A DNA stretch of 35,388 bases from Coriobacteriales bacterium (lineage in GTDB: Bacteria; Actinomycetota; Coriobacteriia; Coriobacteriales; Atopobiaceae), in assembly GCA_030533135.1 (NCBI GenBank), contig JAUNJR010000006.1, forward strand, positions 1 through 35,388, written 5' to 3'. This document shows, one piece after another, positions 7,365 to 14,886 of this stretch (positions within the stretch are counted from its first letter, which is position 1; each line of letters begins with the position of its first letter). Below the pieces are notes generated by a model. It searched no databases, had not been told where the DNA came from, and saw nothing but the letters and a program-made list of their open reading frames with translations. Both the position numbers and the translations under genes were made by a program.

Positions 7365-7910
7365 ATGGCAGTAGACTTTGAGAGCTCGCAGACTAAGAAG
7401 AATCTTGAAGCCGCATTCGCGGGCGAGTCCCAGGCAACCAACAAGTACGCATACTTCTCGAGCAAGGCCAAGAAGGACGGCTACGTCCAGATTTCCCAGA
7501 TTTTCGCTGAGACCTCGGGCAACGAGCGCGAGCATGCCAAGCTTTGGTTCAAGTACCTGCACGGTGGCGAGGTGCCGAGCACCTTGGACAACCTGAAGGC
7601 AGCAGCCGCTGGCGAGAACGACGAGTGGACGAGCATGTATCCCGAGTTCGCCAAGGTCGCCGAGGAAGAGGGCTTCGCCGAGATCGCAGCCAAGTTCAAG
7701 CTGGTTGCCGCCATCGAGAAGGCTCATGAAGAGCGCTATCTGCAGCTCGTTGAGCGTATCGAGAAGGGCGAGGTCTTTGAGCGCGAGGGCGTCAAGGTGT
7801 GGAAGTGCCTGAACTGCGGTCACCTGCACGTTGGCGCGAAGGCGCCGAAGGTGTGCCCCGCCTGCAACCATCCGCAGAGCTACTTCGAGGAGCAGTCGGT
7901 CAACTACTAG
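7365..7910 (+). CDS. Rubrerythrin
   Basis: Rubrerythrin is a non-haem di-iron peroxidase that detoxifies hydrogen peroxide in anaerobes using electrons from NAD(P)H via rubredoxin-type carriers. The 181 residues show the N-terminal four-helix ferritin-like domain with ligands in GESQA (E21), NEREHAK (E54, H57) and AHEERY (H121, E122/E123). A C-terminal rubredoxin domain has C148, C151, C164 and C167 binding one iron. The layout is the classical one. It has its own GGAGAGGAG ribosome binding site and a strong terminator, so it is probably a monocistronic unit. Its place behind an Rrf2-type regulator suggests redox control, which is inference. Confidence 0.97.
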   Translation: MAVDFESSQTKKNLEAAFAGESQATNKYAYFSSKAKKDGYVQISQIFAETSGNEREHAKLWFKYLHGGEVPSTLDNLKAAAAGENDEWTSMYPEFAKVAEEEGFAEIAAKFKLVAAIEKAHEERYLQLVERIEKGEVFEREGVKVWKCLNCGHLHVGAKAPKVCPACNHPQSYFEEQSVNY

Positions 7911-7962
7911 ACTGACGTGCGATGGGGTTCGCCGCCCCATCAGCTTCTGGTTTGCGAGCAGT

Positions 7963-7995
7963 GCCCGCCCCGGATTGCCGGGGCGGGCTTTTTTT
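7963..7995 (+). terminator. Strong rho-independent terminator of rubrerythrin
   Basis: An 11-bp perfect GC stem (GCCCGCCCCGG with its complement) and an ATTG loop are followed by seven T residues. Confidence 0.95.
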
Positions 7996-8034
7996 GTGTC
8001 TGGACAGCTTTGTTTCGGCTAAGCAAACGATTCG

Positions 8035-8040
8035 TATAAA
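8035..8040 (+). promoter_or_regulatory. Candidate -10 element of the metY leader transcript
   Basis: TATAAA lies in an AT-rich patch about 29 bases before the leader peptide start. The -35 is weak (TTGTTT at 8010-8015, 19-base spacer). The message would carry a leader of about 170 bases before metY. Confidence 0.35.
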
Positions 8041-8068
8041 TAGAAGCATTTTGGTAGGATTCAAAACC

Positions 8069-8125
8069 ATGAAGAAGAAGCACACATATAACTGGCTCAT
8101 TTGCCTCGGGCTCTTCATGCCCTAG
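8069..8125 (+). CDS. Candidate regulatory leader peptide upstream of metY (18 aa)
   Basis: This small frame encodes MKKKHTYNWLICLGLFMP and then TAG. A GTAGGA ribosome binding site lies nine bases before the ATG. It begins with a positive cluster, has a hydrophobic middle and ends in Met-Pro-stop, a context in which termination is slow. The stop codon merges into the first arm of a stem-loop (8125-8157), the geometry of translation-controlled attenuators. It lacks runs of Met or Cys codons, so a nascent-chain arrest type is more likely than classical codon starvation. No homologue was recognised; the assignment rests on position and structure. Confidence 0.45.
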   Translation: MKKKHTYNWLICLGLFMP

Positions 8126-8163
8126 GGGCAGGACGGGAGGCTCCTCTCGACTGCCCCGCCTCC
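8125..8163 (+). promoter_or_regulatory. Alternative stem-loops in the metY leader
   Basis: GGGGCAG (8125-8131) pairs with CTGCCCC (8151-8157), enclosing a smaller GGGAG/CTCTC stem. GGAGGC (8136-8141) could instead pair with GCCTCC (8158-8163). The two folds exclude each other, as expected of a switch. No T run follows, so control of ribosome or Rho access is more likely than intrinsic termination. Confidence 0.4.
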
Positions 8164-8213
8164 TGACTTAACAAGGCAACATGCAGACGCATGCAAAACA
8201 GAGAGGAACCGCC

Positions 8214-9527
8214 ATGTCTTTCGAGCTTAATCCCAGCTTTGCTTCTGATCCCGAGGCCCATTTCAACACCCTGCAGGTCCATGCCGGCCTTACCCCCGAT
8301 CCGACGACGGGCTCTGCCGCACTCCCCATCTACGCCACTGCCGCTTGGCAGTTTGATGATGCCGAAGACGCCGCTGCCAAGTTTGCCCTGTCTCGTCCCG
8401 GTAACGTGTACAGCCGCCTGACCAATACCACCACTGACTCCATTGCCGCGCGTGTCGCCGCCATCGAGGGCGCTGCCGCTGCTGTTGCCGTTGCGTCGGG
8501 CCACTCTGCAGAGATCTTGGCTTTTACCAATATCGCAAAAGCAGGCGACCATATCGTCGCGTCTGACTCGCTTTATGGCGGTACGTGGAACATCTTGCTG
8601 CATACCCTCGATGACCTGGGCATCAAGACGACATTTGTGCCCAACAACGACATCGATGCCTTTGTTGCCGCCACGCAGCCCAACACGAAGTTCTGGTATG
8701 TGGAAACCATCGGCAACCCGCGCGTGGACGTCGCCAACGTGCCCGCACTGGTCGAGGCGGCGGCCTCCCTGAACCTGCCGGTGATTGTGGACAACACCTT
8801 TGCCACGCCTTACCTGTATCGTCCTGCAGACGATGGGGCAGCGGTGGTTATCGAGAGCTTGACCAAGTGGATTGGTGGACATGGCGCGACCATCGGTGGG
8901 GCCATCGTCGATTCTGGCAAGTTTGATTGGGCGGCTGTTCCGGGCAAGTTCCCCACGCTGACCGAACCCGACGGGTCCTACCACGGAGCCATCTGGACGC
9001 AGGCTGCTCCAGCAGCGCCATTTGGCACGCGCGTCTTGGCACAGCGCCTACGTGACCTCGGCCCGACCCTGAGCCCCTATGCCGCGCAGCTCATTGGCCT
9101 GGGGATTGAGACGCTCAGCCTTCGCGTGCAGCGTCACTGTGACAATGCGCTGGCCGTTGCACGCTTCCTCGAGAGCCATCCCAAGGTGGCTTGGGTGCGC
9201 TATTCCGGCCTTGAGAACGACCCGAGCCACGAACTCGCGAGCCGTATCCTACGCCACGGCTTTGGCGGCGTGGTGGTATTTGGCACCAAGGCTGGGCGTC
9301 AGGGAGGTCTCGAAGTCATCAACCACGTCAAGCTGCACACGCTGCTGGCCAACGTAGGCGATGCGAAGAGTCTCATCATCCACCCGGCATCGACGACGCA
9401 CAGCCAGTTGACGGCCGAGCAGCTTGAGGCGGCGCACCTCTCCGAGGATCTTATTCGCCTTTCCGTGGGCATCGAGGATGTGGACGATATCATTGCAGAC
9501 CTCGATCAGGCTCTAGCCGCCATCTAG
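8214..9527 (+). CDS. metY: O-acetylhomoserine sulfhydrylase (PLP-dependent)
   Basis: The enzyme makes homocysteine from O-acetylhomoserine and sulfide, the direct sulfhydrylation step of methionine synthesis; family members can also act as O-acetylserine sulfhydrylases. The 437 residues show Cys/Met-metabolism family signatures: SRLTNTTTDS near 67-75, the VDNTFATPYLYRP loop with D193 binding the PLP nitrogen, and the PLP lysine K218 in ESLTKWIGGHG. The C-terminal part holds the usual VKLHTLLANVGDAKSL motif. The start at the MSFELNP methionine is favoured by GAGAGGAA just upstream; an upstream in-frame ATG lacks such a site. It stands alone behind a structured leader with a candidate regulatory peptide. 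Confidence 0.95.
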   Translation: MSFELNPSFASDPEAHFNTLQVHAGLTPDPTTGSAALPIYATAAWQFDDAEDAAAKFALSRPGNVYSRLTNTTTDSIAARVAAIEGAAAAVAVASGHSAEILAFTNIAKAGDHIVASDSLYGGTWNILLHTLDDLGIKTTFVPNNDIDAFVAATQPNTKFWYVETIGNPRVDVANVPALVEAAASLNLPVIVDNTFATPYLYRPADDGAAVVIESLTKWIGGHGATIGGAIVDSGKFDWAAVPGKFPTLTEPDGSYHGAIWTQAAPAAPFGTRVLAQRLRDLGPTLSPYAAQLIGLGIETLSLRVQRHCDNALAVARFLESHPKVAWVRYSGLENDPSHELASRILRHGFGGVVVFGTKAGRQGGLEVINHVKLHTLLANVGDAKSLIIHPASTTHSQLTAEQLEAAHLSEDLIRLSVGIEDVDDIIADLDQALAAI

Positions 9528-9540
9528 CGGAGTGACTCGG

Positions 9541-9585
9541 ACGTAGCGGCCCTGCCGAGCCTTGGCGCCAGCAGGGTCGATACGT
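9541..9585 (+). other. Compound stem-loop downstream of metY
   Basis: Nested arms ACGTA/TACGT and CCCTGC/GCAGGG enclose the palindrome TGGCGCCA. There is no T run. It may protect the metY message 3' end. Confidence 0.35.
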
Positions 9586-9631
9586 ACTGTTTCTCGAAGT
9601 GTGCCCCACTTAGCCCTAAGGCGCACGCGAC

Positions 9632-9664
9632 GCCCGCTCCATGTTCATCTGGAGCGGGTGTTTT
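9632..9664 (+). terminator. Rho-independent terminator downstream of metY
   Basis: CCCGCTCC pairs with GGAGCGGG over a 10-base loop. The stem is followed by TGTTTT. Confidence 0.75.
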
Positions 9665-9716
9665 GTGTATCGTACAGGCGTGCCCACATCCACGACGAAC
9701 TGGATAGGGGATGGGC

Positions 9717-10235
9717 GTGACTGACGAAGAGAAGTTGTTGCAGACGCTTGAAAAGCGCGGGTTTGTGCGAGGGGGCCTCTCGAAGTGGGGACAGCCTGTG
9801 TCACGGCCCGTAGCTGTGGGGCATGAGCCGCAGATTCTTAAAGAGGCGAGTGCGCTTCAGCGGCGGTTTGTGGCGTGCGCACACGGGACACCCTCGCCTG
9901 GCGCCGACTTGTGCGCAAGTTGGGTCGAGCAGGCGTTCTCTCGCCTTGGCCTTGGCGTTGTGCTGGGGGATGCGAAATCCCTCTATGACGGGTATTGCCA
10001 CTACGAGGACACGCGTGACCTGAAGGTGGGCATGATTATCGCCGTGCCGCAACACCCCTTTTCTGCGCAGGGGCTTATCCATGGACATGTCTGCCTCTAT
10101 ATTGGCAACGAAATCGTGATGGACGCTGTCGGCCAGGAGGTGCGGAGAATGCCGCTCGCTCTGTGGCTCAGCGCTTACGGTTTGATGGCACAGCCTCGCT
10201 GGGGGTGGCTCGGCAGTATGGGGCTCAGTAAATAA
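9717..10235 (+). CDS. Small NlpC/P60- or CHAP-like cysteine hydrolase, apparently cytoplasmic
   Basis: The 172-residue product has the shape of a papain-like amidase: DLCASWVEQAF with candidate nucleophile C66 at a helix start, and GHVCLYIGNEIVMDA with candidate histidine H124. The central LKVGMIIAVP also fits the fold, where a strand precedes the histidine. No signal peptide, transmembrane helix or wall-binding domain is present, unlike the secreted peptidoglycan hydrolases of these families, so it may act inside the cell or on another substrate. The GTG is preferred because AGGGG lies six bases upstream; an ATG at 9711 is too close to that site. It is flanked by terminator and promoter regions, hence probably monocistronic. 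Function is not assigned. Confidence 0.6.
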   Translation: MTDEEKLLQTLEKRGFVRGGLSKWGQPVSRPVAVGHEPQILKEASALQRRFVACAHGTPSPGADLCASWVEQAFSRLGLGVVLGDAKSLYDGYCHYEDTRDLKVGMIIAVPQHPFSAQGLIHGHVCLYIGNEIVMDAVGQEVRRMPLALWLSAYGLMAQPRWGWLGSMGLSK

Positions 10236-10421
10236 CGTGATATAAAGTTATGAACAGTCATGCCTGATTGACGTTTTTGTACCTATTTATCTTGCATTTC
10301 TTGCAGATCAGTTTCCGCCTACCGTTGCCGCCCCATTTTCATCCGCTGCACAAGACAGCGTCCATAAAAGAGAAAAAAGTGTGGCTTTCAGACTGACGAA
10401 CACTAGAATCTATTACGTTAT
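10232..10421. promoter_or_regulatory. PTS upstream region with an inverted ATAACGT motif pair
   Basis: ATAACGTGAT (10232-10241) and ATTACGTTAT (10412-10421, inverted) match at nine of ten positions when one is reversed. The second lies just after a TAGAAT hexamer (10404-10409), a possible -10 for the PTS operon. ATAAC/GTTAT at 10232-10251 is also a short inverted repeat. No sigma-54 promoter of the -24/-12 type was found. Confidence 0.3.
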
Positions 10422-10456
10422 GTAGAAGCCGTGTGCAAAATGCGCAGGAGTTTTGT

Positions 10457-10488
10457 ACGTGGTCATTCTGCTGGCAGGCAATGCACGT
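10457..10488 (+). other. Stem-loop in the PTS operon leader
   Basis: ACGTG, a two-base bulge and CATT pair with AATGCACGT over a 12-base loop. The fold ends about 13 bases before the AAGGAGG ribosome binding site, so it could modulate translation of the first PTS gene. Confidence 0.3.
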
Positions 10489-10514
10489 CGATTGTACGAA
10501 AAGGAGGTAGGTAG

Positions 10515-11519
10515 ATGGTAGGTATCATCCTAGCCAGCCACGGTAAGTTCTCCGAGGGCATCAAGGAGTCGGGACAGATGATCTTCGGTCCCCAAGAGGA
10601 CGTTGCAGCAGTCGTCCTGACGCCAGAGATGGGTCCTGACGATTTCTATGCCAAGGTTAAGGCAGCCATCGACACGTTCAGCCAGAAGGAAGAGATTCTC
10701 TTCCTCGTGGACCTGTGGGGCGGCACCCCATTCAATCAGTGCAGCCGCCTGATTGAGGAGAACGGGACTGATGGTTGGGTTGCAGTCACAGGCCTGAACC
10801 TTCCCATGGTCATCGCTGCTTACGGTGAGCGTATGGGTTCGGACTCTGCAGCCGAAATCGCCAAGGCCATTTTCCCCGAGGCAGCGGCTGGCGTCCGCAT
10901 CAAACCCGAGTCCCTGCAAGAAGGGCTGGGCGCAGCTAGCGCTCCGGCTGCCGCCCCTGCAGCTGCACCGGTCGGCGCTATCCCGCCGGGCACGGTTCTT
11001 GGCAATGGCAAGATTGATATTGCCTTTGCCCGTATCGATACGCGCCTGCTGCACGGTCAGGTTGCGACCACCGTTACCAAGATGGTCAACCCCGATCGCA
11101 TCATCGTGTGCTCCGATGCCGTTGCTCACGATGAGCTCCGCAAGTCCATGATCGAGCAGGCTGCTCCTCCGGGAGTCAAGGCTCACGTCGTGCCTATTTG
11201 GAAGATCATCGAGGTCTCGAAGGACCCGCGCTTTGGCGACACCAGGGCCATGCTTCTGTTCGAGACGCCTCAGGATCTGCTGCGCGCCCTCGAGGGCGGC
11301 GTAGAGATCAAGGAAGTCAACCTTGGCTCCATGGCTCACTCGCTGGGCAAGGTCGTCGTCACCAACGCCGTCGCTATGGATCAGGACGACGTCGACACAC
11401 TCGAGAAGTGCGCTGCTATGGGCGTGAAGTTTGACGTCCGCAAGGTTCCTGCCGATTCACCCGAGCCGTTCGATGCCGTGATCGCTAAGGCGAAGGCCGA
11501 GCTCGCAGCTCAGAAGTAG
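10515..11519 (+). CDS. manX: Mannose-family PTS, EIIAB fusion
   Basis: This cytoplasmic phosphotransfer protein of the mannose/fructose/sorbose PTS family has 334 residues. The EIIA domain (about 1-135) has its phosphorylated histidine H9 in IILASHGKF, followed by LVDLWGGTPFN. An Ala/Pro hinge (139-158) leads to the EIIB domain, where H180 in RIDTRLLHGQV accepts the phosphate. The phosphate passes from HPr through H9 and H180 to the sugar. A full AAAGGAGG ribosome binding site precedes the ATG. It is the first gene of the manXYZ-type operon and its codon use suggests high expression. Sugar specificity (mannose, glucose, fructose or another hexose) cannot be read from sequence. Confidence 0.97.
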   Translation: MVGIILASHGKFSEGIKESGQMIFGPQEDVAAVVLTPEMGPDDFYAKVKAAIDTFSQKEEILFLVDLWGGTPFNQCSRLIEENGTDGWVAVTGLNLPMVIAAYGERMGSDSAAEIAKAIFPEAAAGVRIKPESLQEGLGAASAPAAAPAAAPVGAIPPGTVLGNGKIDIAFARIDTRLLHGQVATTVTKMVNPDRIIVCSDAVAHDELRKSMIEQAAPPGVKAHVVPIWKIIEVSKDPRFGDTRAMLLFETPQDLLRALEGGVEIKEVNLGSMAHSLGKVVVTNAVAMDQDDVDTLEKCAAMGVKFDVRKVPADSPEPFDAVIAKAKAELAAQK

Positions 11520-11537
11520 AAGTAGAAGGAGGGAAGC

Positions 11538-12347
11538 ATGAATCCCATTTCAGTTCTGTTGGTCATCCTCGTGGCCTTCTTTGCAGGCATGGAGGGCATT
11601 CTCGACGAGTTCCAGTTCCATCAGCCGCTGATCGCTTGTACGCTCATCGGCATCGTGACCGGGCATCCCACTGAGGGCATCATCCTCGGCGGCACCCTTC
11701 AGATGATGGCCCTTGGTTGGGCTAACATTGGTGCCGCGGTGGCTCCTGACGCGGCTCTCGCCTCTGTCGCCTCCGCCATCATCATGGTCAAGGGCCTTGG
11801 TGGCGCTGACACCACGACCGCTATCAACACCGCTATCGCACTGGCCGTGCCCCTGTCCGTCGCCGGCCTGTTCCTCACCATGCTTTGCCGTACCATCGCC
11901 ATCCCGATGGTCCACTTCATGGATGCCGCAGCCGAGAAGGCTGACTTCCGTGGCGTCGAGATCTGGCAGCTGCTTGCAATTGCCCTCCAGGGCGTCCGCA
12001 TTGCCATCCCCGCTGCCATGCTGTGCATGATTCCGGCTGAGGCCGTTACCGCTATGCTCCAGGCCATGCCGGCTTGGCTGGCTGGCGGCATGGCCGTCGG
12101 CGGCGGCATGGTTGCTGCCGTTGGTTACGCAATGGTCATCAACATGATGGCGACCCCCGAGGTTTGGCCGTTCTTCGCTCTCGGCTTCGTCGTCGCTTGC
12201 ATCCCCAGCATTACCCTCATCGGCCTCGGTGTCATCGGTATTGCTCTCGCCCTCATCTACCTGGGCCTCAAGGACCTTGCTAAGCAGGGTGGCGGCGCTG
12301 GTGGCGGCTCGGGCGACCCGCTGGGCGACATCCTCAACGACTACTGA
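11538..12347 (+). CDS. manY: Mannose-family PTS, EIIC membrane component
   Basis: This integral membrane sugar permease subunit has 269 residues. It shows the family pattern of long hydrophobic helices, with the conserved GILDEFQFHQPLIACTLIG and GGTLQMMALGWANIGAAVAPDAALASV segments near the N-terminus. The C-terminus ends in a short Gly/Ser-rich tail. It pairs with the EIID protein encoded next to form the membrane channel. AGGAGGG precedes the ATG, 18 bases after the EIIAB stop, consistent with one operon. Confidence 0.97.
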   Translation: MNPISVLLVILVAFFAGMEGILDEFQFHQPLIACTLIGIVTGHPTEGIILGGTLQMMALGWANIGAAVAPDAALASVASAIIMVKGLGGADTTTAINTAIALAVPLSVAGLFLTMLCRTIAIPMVHFMDAAAEKADFRGVEIWQLLAIALQGVRIAIPAAMLCMIPAEAVTAMLQAMPAWLAGGMAVGGGMVAAVGYAMVINMMATPEVWPFFALGFVVACIPSITLIGLGVIGIALALIYLGLKDLAKQGGGAGGGSGDPLGDILNDY

Positions 12348-12377
12348 TCCTCTAGAGCTCAAAGGAGTGTGATATAA

Positions 12378-13292
12378 ATGGCAGAAGTTAAGCTTTCCGT
12401 TGCTGATCGTCGTTCAGTGTGGTGGCGCCATCAGTTCCTGCAGGGCTCTTGGAACTACGAGCGTATGCAGAACGGCGGCTGGTGCTACGCAATGATCCCG
12501 GCCATCAAGGCTCTGTACAAGGACAAGGAAGAGCAGGCTGCGGCTCTTAAGCGTCATCTCGAGTTCTACAACACCCAGCCCTACGTCTCCGCCCCCATCA
12601 TCGGCGTTACCCTCGCTCTCGAGGAGGAGCGCGCCAACGGTGCCGCGGTCGAGGACCAGACTATCCAGGGCGTTAAGGTCGGTATGATGGGCCCGCTGGC
12701 TGGCGTTGGCGACCCCGTGTTCTGGTTCACCGTACGCCCGATTCTCGGTGCTCTCGGTGCTTCCATGGCTATGGGCGGCTCCATCGTCGGTCCGCTGCTG
12801 TTCTTCATCGCTTGGAACCTCATCCGTATGGCCTTCCTGTGGTACACGCAGGAGTTCGGCTACAAGGTGGGCACCACCATCGCTCAGGACCTCTCCGGTG
12901 GCCTGCTGGGTAAGGTGACCGAGGGTGCCTCCATTCTCGGTATGTTCATCATCGGCGCTCTGGTGCAGCGCTGGGTGTCCATCTCCTTCACCCCCGTCGT
13001 TTCTAGGATCGAGCAGGCTGCTGGCGCCTACATCGACTGGGCCAACCTTCCTGCTGGCGCTGAGGGCATTAAGGAAGCACTGTCGCAGTACAACTCCATT
13101 GGCGCTACCGCCCTTGATCCCATCAAGGTCACCACGCTTCAGGACAACCTGAACGCGCTGATTCCGGGCTTGGCTGCCGTCCTGCTGACGCTGCTCTGCT
13201 GCAGGCTCCTCAAGAAGGGCGTTTCCCCGATCACCATCATCCTCGCGCTCTTTGCCGTGGGTATCGTCGGCCGCCTCATTGGCTTTATGTAA
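12378..13292 (+). CDS. manZ: Mannose-family PTS, EIID membrane component
   Basis: This second membrane subunit, 304 residues, is unique to the mannose PTS family. Typical segments are QFLQGSWNYERMQNGGWCYA near the N-terminus, QTIQGVKVGMMGPLAGVGDPVFWFT in the middle and two or more hydrophobic C-terminal helices. In related bacteria the EIIC/EIID pair can serve as receptor for some bacteriocins and phages. AAAGGAG precedes the ATG. It is the last gene before the operon terminator. Confidence 0.97.
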   Translation: MAEVKLSVADRRSVWWRHQFLQGSWNYERMQNGGWCYAMIPAIKALYKDKEEQAAALKRHLEFYNTQPYVSAPIIGVTLALEEERANGAAVEDQTIQGVKVGMMGPLAGVGDPVFWFTVRPILGALGASMAMGGSIVGPLLFFIAWNLIRMAFLWYTQEFGYKVGTTIAQDLSGGLLGKVTEGASILGMFIIGALVQRWVSISFTPVVSRIEQAAGAYIDWANLPAGAEGIKEALSQYNSIGATALDPIKVTTLQDNLNALIPGLAAVLLTLLCCRLLKKGVSPITIILALFAVGIVGRLIGFM

Positions 13293-13302
13293 GATCTTCG
13301 GG

Positions 13303-13344
13303 CCGTGCGTTAGCGTGAATCGCTGACGCACGGTTCACTTTTTC
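13303..13344 (+). terminator. Terminator of the PTS operon
   Basis: A 13-bp stem (CCGTGCGTTAGCG with its complement, one G-U pair) and a TGAAT loop are followed by TTCACTTTTT. Confidence 0.85.
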
Positions 13345-13392
13345 GCGGCCGCTTGGTATGGTTGTGCTTTCGCATCCCGCCAGGCGGCCGCG
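13344..13392 (+). other. Strong stem-loop between manZ and manO
   Basis: Bases 13344-13356 pair with 13380-13392 over 13 bp with a single G-U pair; the core is CGCGGCCGC. The 23-base loop lies between the arms. It follows the manZ terminator directly and precedes the manO ribosome binding site by about 25 bases. It could insulate manO from read-through or control its translation. Confidence 0.5.
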
Positions 13393-13427
13393 AACATTGT
13401 CAAAGGTGCGTACGTCAGGAGGACGCC

Positions 13428-13814
13428 GTGGCACAGTCTATGAACAACTCTGTCGACCTGACCGTCAAGGCGACCTCGTTTCATGGCATGGGCGTCTACG
13501 GACACATACTGGTGGGCAACAACGCCCTCGAGTTCTATAACGAGAAGAACCCCGAGGACTACATTCAGATCCCGTGGACCGAAGTGGACTCCATTGCAGC
13601 TGAGGTGCTTCCGGGGAAGATCATCCCTCGGTTTGCTGTCATTACCAAGCAGAGCGGTCACTTTGCCTTCTCGACACGCGACAACAAGGCGACGCTGCGG
13701 GCTATCCAGAAGTACGTGCCGGCAGAGCGCATGGTGCGTTCGGCGTCGTTTATCGACGTCATCATCTTGGGAATCCGTCGCATATTCCGCACGTTGACGG
13801 GACACCGTGACTAG
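13428..13814 (+). CDS. manO: DUF956 family protein, ManO-like PTS partner
   Basis: The 128-residue product matches the DUF956 family, found in Firmicutes next to mannose PTS genes and named ManO. Recognisable segments are the N-terminal AQSMNNSVDLTVKATSFHGMG, YIQIPWTEVDSI in the middle and ATLRAIQKYVPAERMVRS near the end. The role is thought to be regulation of the mannose transporter, by recollection of the family context. The GTG start is chosen because AGGAGGA lies just upstream; a longer frame would run through the strong stem-loop. A weak hydrophobic C-terminal stretch (FIDVIILGIRRIF) may touch the membrane. Confidence 0.85.
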   Translation: MAQSMNNSVDLTVKATSFHGMGVYGHILVGNNALEFYNEKNPEDYIQIPWTEVDSIAAEVLPGKIIPRFAVITKQSGHFAFSTRDNKATLRAIQKYVPAERMVRSASFIDVIILGIRRIFRTLTGHRD

Positions 13815-13841
13815 CTAAGGCATCTTCAGCGATTTGGCAAG

Positions 13842-13878
13842 CGTGCCGAAAAGGGCTATCCCTTTCGGCACGTTTTTT
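13842..13878 (+). terminator. Terminator between manO and nth
   Basis: CGTGCCGAAA(A)GGG pairs with CCCTTTCGGCACG, with one bulged A and loop CTAT, followed by TTTTTT. It ends one base before the convergent nth stop codon. Confidence 0.9.
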
Positions 13879-13879
13879 G

Positions 13880-14584
13880 CTACGCCTTTGCCGTGGCCCG
13901 CCGACTCTTTGCCTTCTGGCGCGGGTTGCCGTTGGTCTTGAAGGCTGACGGGCAGAGATCCACGAGTGGACATCCATCGCATTTGGGTCGCTGCGCCGTG
14001 CAGGTGTCACGGCCAAAGTGAATCCACTGCTCATTGACGGTGCCCCAGAGTTCGCGGGGCAACAGTGCCAGTAGATCCTGCTCGCAGGCAAGTGGAGTCG
14101 GTGCTTTTGAGAAGCCCAAACGGGTTGAGATGCGGTACACATGCGTGTCGACGGCGATGCCCTCGACAACGTCGAACCCCTTGTTGAGCACGATGTTTGC
14201 GGTTTTGCGTCCCACGCCGGGAAGACGCGTAAGCTCCTCCATGGTACGCGGCACCTCACCACCAAACTCAGAGACGATCATCTGTGCCGCCTCGACGCAA
14301 TGCAGAGACTTGCTGCGCCAAAACCCGATGGAGCGAATGACCTCGGCGATATCCGCCGGGTCTGCCTCGGCCATGGCGGCTGCCGTGGGCCACCGTTCAA
14401 AGAGTTCTGGAGTCACCTTGTTGACCGCCACGTCGGTCGTCTGGGCGGAGAGCAGGACGCAGATGACAAGCGTGAACGGGTCGGTATAGTTAAGCGCGCT
14501 CTCAACATGGGGATACCGTTCGTCCATTCGATGGCACATCTCGATGGCACGCGCCTGTTTGGCTTTCTTGGATTCCCTGGGCAT
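13880..14584 (-). CDS. nth: Endonuclease III
   Basis: This bifunctional DNA glycosylase/AP lyase removes oxidised pyrimidines. The 234-residue protein carries every hallmark: LSAQTTD (46-51), the helix-hairpin-helix LPGVGRKTAN with catalytic lysine K127, D146 in VDTHV, and the [4Fe-4S] cysteines C195, C202, C205 and C211 with 6-2-5 spacing. A basic C-terminal tail (RQKAKSRRATAKA) extends past the cluster. It is convergent with manO and divergent from glgB. It contrasts with the MutY-like glycosylase elsewhere in the window, which has lost the same cluster. Confidence 0.97.
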   Translation of the reverse strand: MPRESKKAKQARAIEMCHRMDERYPHVESALNYTDPFTLVICVLLSAQTTDVAVNKVTPELFERWPTAAAMAEADPADIAEVIRSIGFWRSKSLHCVEAAQMIVSEFGGEVPRTMEELTRLPGVGRKTANIVLNKGFDVVEGIAVDTHVYRISTRLGFSKAPTPLACEQDLLALLPRELWGTVNEQWIHFGRDTCTAQRPKCDGCPLVDLCPSAFKTNGNPRQKAKSRRATAKA

Positions 14585-14886
14585 ATGGGCCTCCTACCTG
14601 CTGCTTATTGCTTATCTCTTGCAGTATGACAGTTTGTAATTGCTTTGTGTCGGTTGAGGTCGATGAGCACAGACTTGACGTTTCCTCAAAGATTACCTGC
14701 GCTTTTCTTAAAGATATCTATGAGCGGCTGTGGCACTTTCAGCGGATGCTGGATACCTATCACGGATGCCAAAGGTACAACACGAGTGGAGCTTCGTACA
14801 ATGTAGTTTGTATCATGCAAATGGCGCTGTCGCGCAACGATGCGCGGCGGGTGCGCCACGAGGCTCAGATGATGGGAGTAACCATT
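14585..14886. promoter_or_regulatory. Divergent intergenic region nth/glgB
   Basis: About 300 bases without a clear gene. The glgB frame stays open back to 14608, but the extra 93 codons are Cys/Met-rich, less GC-rich and unlike GlgB N-termini, so this is taken as leader. Possible -10 hexamers for glgB are TACAAT (14797-14802) and TATCAT (14811-14816); no convincing -35 was seen. A hairpin GCGCA-ACGA-TGCGC (about 14833-14846) lies in the leader. Confidence 0.4.

Noticed and set aside
7996-8213. SAM riboswitch upstream of metY
   Set aside because: The conserved core of S-box or SAM-II type elements was not found; the structures seen are simple stem-loops.
10236-10514. Sigma-54 promoter for the mannose PTS operon
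   Set aside because: TGGCAGGCAATGCA at 10472-10485 resembles the -24/-12 pattern but has the wrong spacing, and no LevR-type activator is nearby.
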